NCBI GenBank assembly: GCA_022592445.1
Contig: JABYQR010000610.1
Location: forward strand, 1 to 16,484
DNA from: Cytidiella melzeri
Taxonomy: Eukaryota > Basidiomycota > Agaricomycetes > Polyporales > Irpicaceae
DNA length: 16,484 nt
Reading direction: 5' to 3'
Below the pieces are notes generated by a model. That model was not told the origin of the DNA, did not search any database, and worked only from the letters and a program-made list of their open reading frames with translations. Positions 9,514 to 16,484 of this stretch are shown here, in pieces. The translations under genes and the position numbers were made by a program. Position 1 is the first letter of the stretch, and each line of letters begins with the position of its first letter.

Positions 9514-10112
9514 ATTTGCATGATTACCCACTTAAATGTCAACTATCAGCAGATAATCAATAGGCAATTTTGGGCTCGGAATTGTTTCTTAATGTTTGAG
9601 AATACAAAATAATGCTATACAAATTCTGTGCCTTTTCCGGGGCAGGAATTTCTGTTTTTTGAGTGGTAGTTAAATCAGAAAGAAAAATGAAAGGAAATTT
9701 ACCTTTCAAGGGTCAGAAAACTAAGTGGAAAAGATCCTTCCACGGATTTGGCGGAGCGTGGGAAAAGGGCATGAAAAAATCAGAAAAGGAAAGGGTGGGT
9801 AGGATTTCCGGCGGCCTACCTCGTTGCATGCACGTGCTACCAAAAAGTTCTTGAAAGTTGTTTGCCACGTTATGTTTGCTATCACCCGACACACGTGGGA
9901 AATCTATTTGTTTTTACAATTTTAGGTGATTGGAAATGTGCCCAAAAAATCAATATTCACACAGATTTTCGGAGCCCGGAAAGGCTGCCAGTAGATAGGC
10001 TTCAAAATTTGTAGAAAAATCACAAAAATGTCTTTGATTGTACCTCCCAAACATAACCAGATATTCATGGGATTTTAAACATATCAACTAACTCTCACAA
10101 TAATTTCACATC
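9514..10112. other. AT-rich non-coding stretch
   Basis: About 600 bp, poor in open frames and rich in A- and T-tracts. The only structure seen is the long imperfect inverted repeat at 9629-9990. There is no recognisable gene or promoter. Confidence 0.45.
9629..9990. repeat. Imperfect inverted repeat, possible small non-autonomous element
   Basis: The words at 9629-9655 (TGCCTTTTCCGGGGCAGG and following TTTCTGT) resemble the reverse complement of 9961-9990 (GCCTTTCCGGGCTCCGAAAA then TCTGT). About 18 of 24 aligned positions agree. The two arms are separated by about 300 bp of non-coding sequence. This is the layout of a MITE-like element, but the match is modest and no target duplication was found. 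Confidence 0.25.
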
Positions 10113-11068
10113 ATGTGGAATTGGCCTTTGCCCGCAGTGCGACAGGCTGAGCCAGTGGTTCCTGACACAGCAATTTTAGAAGTGCACATGGGAGCTCGAA
10201 AAGCTGCATCAAATGCTGCACTTCCACCTTCCAGCACCATAAGGATGACAACACTGATCACTGGGAGAGATCTCACTCCAGCAATGTTCAATGTGTCCAA
10301 CATCATGACACAGCCTTTACCAGGTAAGCCCCTGCGCATGAAGGGTATATCTGCACACACACTGATGATCATGTTCATCACATGCAGACAGCAGAGCTGT
10401 GACTGCACAACCATTTGTGACACCAATAGAGCTCATCAAGCAAGGTGCAAAGTGCAAGGTAACAGAAATGGATGTGAGTTTCAGATCCTGCAATTATTGT
10501 GCATGTGTTCATTTTCTGTGGGCAGAAGGAAGCAGGCAGAGGTTGCCAAGCCAATTCAATTGCTTCCAGCTCTCAATCTCAAAATTGCGAGAGCAACACT
10601 GGTGCTGCATGTGCTGATTCACAATGGCAGCGTTCATTTTCTTGGCCAGCAGCACAGCCAGGTCCTCACATCCCTGAGTCTGGGCCACCCTTTCCACCTT
10701 CATTTGCGCCGCCGCAGTTCCTCCACCATTCTCCCACACCCACCTCCATTTGCACCACCACCATTCCTTTCACCATTCTCTCCACACCTGACACATGCCA
10801 TGAACATGCAAACATCAATTCTGCCGCCGCACCCATCCCACACAATCGACATGCCTGTTGCAGATTGCAATCCACCACACCCCTCAGCCGTGCCTTTTCA
10901 ATCTTCTCACGCTGGACCTGTGCAACACCATTTGGGCCAAAAATGACCCTTCACACATGTAAACTAGTGCCTTGCTTTGTTAATAATGCTCCATGCTCAC
11001 TCGTTGTGGTCAATTTGTGTGACCTAATTGTTGACCAAACAAAGATAAACACGGTGCATTTATATTGA
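10113..11068 (+). pseudogene. Unrecognised Pro-rich gene, possibly frameshifted
   Basis: Three exons can be joined: 10113-10323, 10388-10473 and 10526 onward. Introns of 64 and 52 nt have GTAAGC and GTGAGT donors and CAG acceptors, and the frame is kept (phases 1 and 0). The product includes VVPDTAILEVHMGARKAA, RDLTPAMFNVSNIMTQPLP and FVTPIELIKQGAKCK. Exon 3 continues in frame to a stop at 11066-11068. From about 10725, however, a different frame looks more protein-like: a Pro/His-rich run with PPPFAPPPFLSPF that stops at 10944-10946. A one-base shift near 10725-10740 would join the two, so I treat it as a likely pseudogene. The true start may lie upstream, because CCCGCAG at 10137 could be an intron acceptor. 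I recognise no domain. It lies between a transposase remnant and an accessory-family remnant and may belong to either. Confidence 0.4.
11060..11065 (+). promoter_or_regulatory. Possible TATA box
   Basis: TTTATATTG lies about 95-100 bp upstream of the ATG at 11160, nearly the same spacing as the TATA box of the related gene at 2282. C/T-rich sequence lies between. It is also close to the end of the preceding gene. Confidence 0.35.
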
Positions 11069-11159
11069 TGCAGGGCGCTTCTGACCTTTCTCCGGTCACA
11101 CTGGTTGTTCACCGCCCTTGCCTCTCATGAGTCTCTTTGACAACCTTTATTGTGGCAAC

Positions 11160-12339
11160 ATGCCCTCGTTGCACGAAGCCCTGGCCTCAAACCTTTCCTT
11201 TCCTCCATCCCCTTCTTTCTACCCCCCAGCACCAGCGAGGACAACACTGGCCTCAATAACATCCTGCAAATTTCCCAATCAGACAGCACTGAATCCATTG
11301 CCTCCATCAGCACTGGTGTTCGACCTGTTGGCTCCATTCATTGTTGTTGCTGTGACAGTTCCCCCAAGTTGGGACCTGAGAGGAAGAAGCAATTGCTTGC
11401 ATTTGCACGCAGCAGATGATTGGAGCACCATCTCGACAAGACCGCAGCTGACCACTTCAGCCAGGTAAGTAACAAGCTTCTGTCACACCTCATGCTGACA
11501 TTGCGGCTACGGCTTAATTCCGACCAATGCAGTATTGAAAATTGTGTCCTCCTCAAGGCCCAGCTCTTGTCAAAGAGTGACAAGATTTTTTGTCCAAGTT
11601 CTACAAGGCACATGTTGCCGACCAGGTTCTGGTGTGCTTGACATGTCCGTCCATCCCTGCCTACCTCAAGAATGTAGTTGACATGGTCATGGTAAGTACA
11701 CTCTACAACATGCATCTCGTCCACACTAACTTCCAAACATTTGCGGACCTTCATCGAGGAGTCCCCTGAATGGTTCAAGCCCATGGAGAAGTGGAGGATG
11801 ATCCAGTCCATTGTAAGCAATGCCATGACCCGCCACCAATCAGATATCAAGGCCATGGTGAGTTGCACCGTTCTATCAACGTGGTTGGTGGTCACTAACC
11901 TTATACTACAGATCACCGCTTCCCTCGTCTCAAGCACGGACACAAACAAGCCGCGCAACGGGGCACAAGATATCATGGCTCTGGTCAGCAAGATTGTGCC
12001 TGAATATATAAGCACAGACTATGTTTGCTTTGCATTTCTTGTAAGTCCTCTCGCTCATGAGGGAAGTTTGCCCTGCTAACCTCAATCTGCAGCGCCAGTG
12101 CTATCTCAAGCATTGTGTACTTCAAGCCAACACCACTGCTGAAGGTGCAAGCAGCGCTGCTGGGCCTTCAAAGAAGGATGATAGTTACTGGAAGTATGTT
12201 GAAAACGAGCTTCAGAAGGCAAATGTCCAGCTCAAGGCCAAGTTGGCATCCAATGCGCAGGCCGCGATGCTACTCAAGGAGTGAGTCATTGCCAAATCTT
12301 GAGTGCTGCTTGGCTCAAAGCGAGGAACAAGCGGCCAAG
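11160..12339 (+). pseudogene. Second, decayed member of the 937-2282 gene family
   Basis: The start ATG at 11160 gives MPSLHEALASNLSFPPSP, a beginning I associate with this basidiomycete family. The frame must shift at the C-run near 11221 to continue as TSEDNTGLNNILQ and GPERKKQLLAFARSR. An in-frame TGA (11417-11419) follows, then LEHHLDKTAADHFSQ to a GTAAGT donor at 11465 (acceptor at 11532 or, in frame, 11557). A T-run at 11586-11591 needs another shift to reach FYKAHVADQVLVCLTC and YLKNVVDMVM, which ends at 11691. The next acceptor appears mutated (CGG at 11744-11746 where CAG is expected), followed by TFIEESPEWFKPMEKW up to 11857. Exons 11912-12040 (ITASLVSSTDTNKPRN) and 12093 onward (DDSYWKYVENELQKAN) are clean. 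Near 12281 the frame hits TGA, while a shifted frame continues as ESLPNLECCLAQSEEQAAK to a donor at 12340. Exon layout matches the minus-strand copy. Confidence 0.65.
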
Positions 12340-12430
12340 GTAAGCAAGTGCTTACTAAGCAAGTGGCTAGATGTGTGATGAGGCAAAACACCCTTGAATT
12401 ATCTCTCTCAAGTTTGCGTTCTCCACCATC

Positions 12431-13580
12431 ATGCTTCCACCCACTCCTACTCGCCCCTTCGGAAAATTCTTGCAACCACTTCCACTTCAAGGCTATTCTT
12501 CACTTATCATGGTTGAAATTATGCCAGTAGGGATTGGTGGAAATAATGTGGATGGTTTCAGAAATGGGATCTCTGCCGCGGAACTAGAGGTGAGGATGGC
12601 GCGCAACAAAGACAGAGCAATGAGGTGTTCAAGGGGAGATGAGGATGTGTCGAAAGACGAGGACCTTGGTGGCCACAATTCCTCCCACCCTCCCTCGAGG
12701 GATCCAAGCGCTGCGCCGCATTCGCTGCCTGCAGGAAGTCTGGGGACCCCTCCTTGGATCTCATCCGAGGGGTTGTTCCTGGATTTACTGGGGGAGATGA
12801 GTCCGGGATCCATACAAAGGGCTGTCGCTTTGATAAAAACAAAGTTAGACGCACCAAATCAGGTGCATATAGTCAGGCCCATTCCCTCCGAAACAAGCCC
12901 ATTGGGGGTTCCTGTTGGCTCTCAATCGCACGGGGCCCCTCTGTTAGCTTCAGCCTCAATTACACGCGCCCTGTTACCGGTATGCAATGTCGCCAACAAT
13001 GTGGACCTCTTCAGCAGAGTGGCAAAGCCCCGGAGTCCTTCATTGCATTAATCAGGCACAAACATAATCTTCCTCTGTCCATGTGCACAACAGGGTCATG
13101 CGCCAGATAAGGAGTGAAGGCCCTAAGTTCACGAAGGTCCATAATGCAGAAGGGGTGAGCAGTTACATCATTGACGTTTCTAAATACCCCAGCGAGGACA
13201 ACATGTCCAAGGACAACTGGTGGCAGGCTTGGAAGAACTTTGCCAATGTCCTTGACAAAGCTTGCTCCGCGAAGGTTCGGGATCTCTTCACGGCCCATTT
13301 CGACTCCCTGGGCGAACATAAGAAGATGGAGGTTTCATCCAAAACCATCTTGTGTTTTGACCGCGAAGTTTGGCAGTCCTTCTTTGGTAGATCCTGGTTG
13401 ACATTTGGAGTGGGAAGCCAGAGCTACAAATGTAGGTTCTACAACGTAGACAGGGCGATCACTAGAAGGAAAGCGGATGCTGAGGACAGAGGAAGAGCTT
13501 ACCATCCGTACAACAGGGGAGACTGTGGCATACAACCCAGAGCTCGTGAGGACAGGTACGGGGACCCTTCTTGCTTCTGA
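12431..13580 (+). pseudogene. Gag-like retroelement remnant
   Basis: An open frame from 12431 (likely start at ATG 12509, MVEIMPVGIGGNN) runs to 13051, with a polar Ser/Pro-rich middle and VDLFSRVAKPRSPSLH at its end. A second frame (to 13580) then reads MRQIRSEGPKFTKVHN, VSSYIIDVSKYPSEDN and NWWQAWKNFANVLDKAC. It continues with LCFDREVWQSFFGRSWLTF and RGRAYHPYNRGD. The second block resembles fungal retroelement gag/nucleocapsid-like proteins, in which a Trp-rich helical domain is followed by a YHPYNRG-type linker and a zinc knuckle. The expected knuckle is absent, because the frame ends at 13578-13580 just before the LINE. About 35 bp between the two frames (13050-13085) could be a frameshift or a degraded intron (CACAACAG acceptor-like at 13087-13094). 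The assignment rests on recollection of similar proteins and is moderate. Confidence 0.45.
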
Positions 13581-13724
13581 CCTTCACTGGCAACAAAATT
13601 CCCACGGTTGGGAATCCCTCTTGGCGAAGCCACGGACGTTCCAGAGGCCCAGTATACACTCTAGAGAACACTTTCCATACCTTACATAGTCATTAGAATA
13701 AGTGTGAGACAGACGGGGGACATC

Positions 13725-15656
13725 ATGAGCAAGACGGGGGTAACGACTCGAGGGACACAGCCCAGACGGTCGGGAGCGGCAACGCCCGAGCCAGACGACT
13801 CCTGCCCCGCACCTCTCTCTTTCGAAGAAGCCCACATATTCCTTACGAACCAGACCCTAATACCGGACGGCCCACCAACGACAGAAGGACTGACCACCGC
13901 TCTACTACATATCGCTCGCAACACTAAGTCAGCAACGGCCAAGAAGTGCATAACGGCGCTCGCGGAATATGCCAAAGCCATCGAATTAAACTACCAGGCG
14001 CATTTCATCGCGAAGACGGTACAGGAGAATTTGGAGAGGACCATACTTAGGATCGACAACAGCACGAACAAGCTGAACAGCACCTTAGAGAAAGTAACGA
14101 CCACCACGTCATCCCTAGCAGATAAGCAAAGCGAACTGGCCACAAACATCTCCGACATTGCTCAGGCCTCCAGATCGCTCCAAGAACAGACCACGCAGCT
14201 CTCCTCCCGCGCGACCCCGATCTCGTACGCACAAGTGGCAGCCCTAGCGAATAACGCCACGCTGCCTCCCACACATGCTAGCACCATAGCGAGAGCAGAA
14301 GCCAGAGCTAAGCAAATAATTATAGACGGTTATAAAACAAACGACGCTGATGAACTCCTGACAGAAGAGATCCTACTGAAGAAAGCGAACCTCGCACTGC
14401 AGCTGATGAAGGCCCCGGAACACGTAAAGTTCAGAGGACTGCGCCGCCTCGCTAAGGGTGGGCTTATGTATGAGATGAACTCGGCGGAGAGCGCGAAATG
14501 GGCCAGCACCCAAGAAGTCAGGACTGAGTTCTTATGACACTTTGGAGGTGGAGGAGACGTAGCGATAAAGAACAGGACGTACCAGATACTAGTCGACTTC
14601 GCACCGATAAACTTCGCCACGCAGGACCGCACCGCAATCAAGAGCCTAGAGGAGCACAACGAGCTGGAGGAGGGAGCGATAGCGGAGGCAAGGTGGATCA
14701 AGCTCCCAGAGAAACGAGCACCGTCTCAGAGGACGGCTCTCCTCTCGCTTCAGATATCGTCACCAGAGACGGCAAACCGCCTCATCAGGAACGGCATCAC
14801 AGTTTGTGGTAAGTCCCTGAGGGCGAGGAGGAAGAACTTACCCGAGCCCAGACGATGCCTAAAGTGCCAAACGATCGGTACGAGGCATCTGGCCGCAGAT
14901 TGCAAGGCCATTCACGACACTTGTGGAAATTGCGGGAGTATAACGCACCCCACTCGAGCATGCACCGTCGCTGATCCAGCCGGCTTCTATTGCGTAAACT
15001 GCAAACAAAGCGGACACGCAGCTTGGGACCGCACCTGTCCAACCTTCATGGCAAAGAGAAAAGAACTGTATATCAGGATACCGGAAGCTAAGTACAAGTT
15101 CTTTCCCACCACCTCTGACCCGTCTTCCTGGGAAACAGTTGACGACACGCCTAAGGCAGACACAACCCAAACGACCATCCCCAGACCAATAGACACACAT
15201 CAGAGAAGAGAAGAGCGAATCCCGTTCCGTTGGTCAGACGAACCACTCGAGTACACGCGAGATAGAGAGGGAGACAGAGAAGGGCCGAGAAGGGGAGACA
15301 TCGGTCTAGATGACGAGTGGACGGAGGTACAGAGCAGGAGAGGCGGCACCATGCAAATGAGACAGCAACAGTTGAGTACACATCACCCAGCCCGTTACAC
15401 ACAGACTACGCTCCCATTCCAGGACTCGCGCGCGGCGCAATCGCAACGCCGCACTCTGTACCCGCAGCACGCCCCACCCTCACAACATCCCGCACCCCCA
15501 CCACTGGAAGTAACAACATCCCCGTGCCCTCATTATGAACGGTGCGGCCCAACGACGACTCGACGTGGACACGCTCCGCATCTGGCAGATCAACCTAGCC
15601 AAATCGAACACAGCGCAGCAGGCATTTCTCCATACCATATCGATCGACGACTGTGA
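13725..15656 (+). pseudogene. LINE ORF1, gag-like nucleic-acid-binding protein with one in-frame TGA
   Basis: The frame from ATG 13725 (MSKTGVTTRG) is continuous for 643 codons to the stop at 15654-15656, except for TGA at 14535-14537 (codon 271). The N-terminal third ends in a probable coiled coil (residues 95-165, NKLNSTLEKV and QASRSLQEQTTQL). A central region of about 190-370 is compatible with the RRM-like domain of fungal LINE ORF1 proteins. Three zinc knuckles follow at 378-393 (CLKCQTIGTRHLAADC), 400-413 (CGNCGSITHPTRAC) and 423-438 (CVNCKQSGHAAWDRTC). The tail is charged and Pro-rich. Such proteins bind the element's RNA and form the ribonucleoprotein used for retrotransposition. The stop splits FL from HFGGGGDVAI; a change of one base (for example from CGA) would explain it. 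The last 122 nt overlap ORF2 in another frame. Confidence 0.75.
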
Positions 15657-16484
15657 TATCATGCTAACGCAAGAACCATACATGCAGCCAGGTTATACGC
15701 TCACATCCGCTTCACACTCCTGGCGCGTCGTCTACCCCAAAAGCACCATGACTGGAAGGACAAAGGTAAAACCACGCAAGCACTAACACTTGTCAGCACC
15801 CGCCTCAGCACAGACGCATGGGAGCAGCTCCCACTTGACACGCCGGACGCAGTGATCATACGACTACGCACACACATAGGCCACATCCTTATCATTAACA
15901 TTTACAACAACCAGAAACACGACGACACCATACACCTGATTGAGAGGAAGTTGAGGCAAATCGCGAGCCAGGACGAGAGACAGAGAAGGAGTGGGAGAGG
16001 CAGCCAGACCGCCCACGTCTTATGGGCTGGAGACTTCAATCGACACCACACCATGTGGGAGCTCAGCGGGAACACCCATCTCACCACGCAGGCATACCTC
16101 GACGCAGCAGTTCCGCTACTGGAAACGCTAGCCAGGTACGAGATGGAACAGGTACTCCCAGGCCAAATTCCGACCCTGGTAGCGAGAGGCACGGGGAATC
16201 ATACACGACCAGATAACGTTTTTGCGACGCCGGAACTAGCTGAGTACATCATACGCGCGCAGAATTTTCCACACTTCAAGCCTCCTCTCACAGATCACTA
16301 CCCCATCGGCACGGAGCTATGTATTAAAGCCGAACGAGTAGAACCAAAGCCTCGATGGAACTGGAGAGAGACGGACTGGGACGAGTTCAGGGGCAGGCTC
16401 ATCAAGGAGCTGGGGGAAAGAGACCTACCAGACGCACGCATCAGATCCGAGGAGGACTTTCAAAACGTCCTACGAGAGATAACA
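15535..16484 (+). pseudogene. LINE ORF2 start: APE-type endonuclease, one frameshift, 3' part outside window
   Basis: From ATG 15535 the frame reads MNGAAQRRLDVD then LRIWQINLAKSNTAQQ and DIMLTQEPYMQPGY, which carry the conserved Asn and Glu of the exonuclease-endonuclease-phosphatase fold. It stops at 15784-15786. The homologous continuation (TQALTLVSTRLSTDAWEQL) lies one frame back, from about 15765, so one base appears to be missing near CAAAGGTAAAA. The shifted frame stays open to the window end. It contains VLWAGDFNRHHTMWE (catalytic Asp and Asn), TRPDNVFATPEL and LTDHYPIG (catalytic Asp-His pair), then a linker with RWNWRETDWDEF typical of the region before the reverse transcriptase. 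The enzyme nicks target DNA to prime reverse transcription. An intron does not explain the shift, because the only GT-AG pair nearby (31 nt) gives the wrong frame. Confidence 0.78.

Larger units (their letters stand above)
13600..16484 (+). mobile_element. LINE (non-LTR) retrotransposon, Tad1-like, truncated by the window edge
   Basis: Two overlapping ORFs in the order gag-like ORF1 with zinc knuckles, then an APE-type endonuclease that begins ORF2, identify a LINE. The fungal Tad1 clade has this layout, followed by reverse transcriptase and often RNase H, which would lie right of the window. The 5' boundary is not defined: the gag-like remnant ends by 13580 and ORF1 begins at 13725, so the leader lies between. 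Sequence is GC-richer than the neighbouring remnants. With only one stop and one frameshift visible, it appears younger than the surrounding pseudogenes. Confidence 0.75.

Noticed and set aside
11338..12015. 225-codon open frame on the minus strand
   Set aside because: It is antisense to the second family copy, whose exons, splice sites and motifs are convincing. It has no start context or motifs of its own.
15766..15796. Short GT-AG intron with a CTAAC branch-like motif in LINE ORF2
   Set aside because: 31 nt is too short, and removal would lead to the wrong frame. A one-base loss explains the switch to the conserved frame.
1..16484. tRNA, rRNA, CRISPR array or bacterial operon signals
   Set aside because: None were seen. 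The intron-rich gene structure shows that the sequence is eukaryotic nuclear DNA.

Overview
The window looks like part of a basidiomycete (probably Agaricomycete) genome, in a transposon-rich region. The evidence is the gene structure: many small exons split by introns of about 47-69 nt with GTRNGT donors and YAG acceptors. The proteins also resemble families I know only from mushroom-forming fungi. No ordinary housekeeping gene was recognised. Family assignments come from recognising motifs, since no database search was possible.

Left part (1-8318). A possible gene end (3-435) is followed by a cluster of three genes. On the minus strand, 937-2282 is a seven-exon gene of an expanded basidiomycete family of unknown function, with one in-frame stop. 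Divergent from it, 2561-6943 is a 13-exon transposase-like gene with two in-frame stops and otherwise good splice sites. After it comes a small two-exon gene that appears intact (7246-7854, 184 aa, unknown function). Diverged inverted repeats at 485-584 and 8131-8232 bracket these three genes. I therefore propose that they form one DNA transposon of about 7.7 kb that carries a transposase and two accessory genes. This is the most interesting feature here, and it is an inference.

Middle (8319-12340). A decayed 3' half of a second, divergent transposase of the same superfamily (8319-9513) matches exons 10-13 of the first one. Next come an AT-rich non-coding stretch containing a long imperfect hairpin, an unrecognised proline-rich gene or pseudogene (10113-11068), and a second, badly decayed member of the 937-2282 family (11160-12339). 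That second member shares intron positions with the first.

Right part (12341-16484). A gag-like retroelement remnant (12431-13580) adjoins a LINE (non-LTR) retrotransposon running to the window edge. Its ORF1 has a coiled coil and three CCHC zinc knuckles and carries one in-frame TGA. Its ORF2 starts with an APE-type endonuclease and has one frameshift. The reverse transcriptase lies beyond the window. The LINE resembles the fungal Tad1 group and is the youngest-looking element here.
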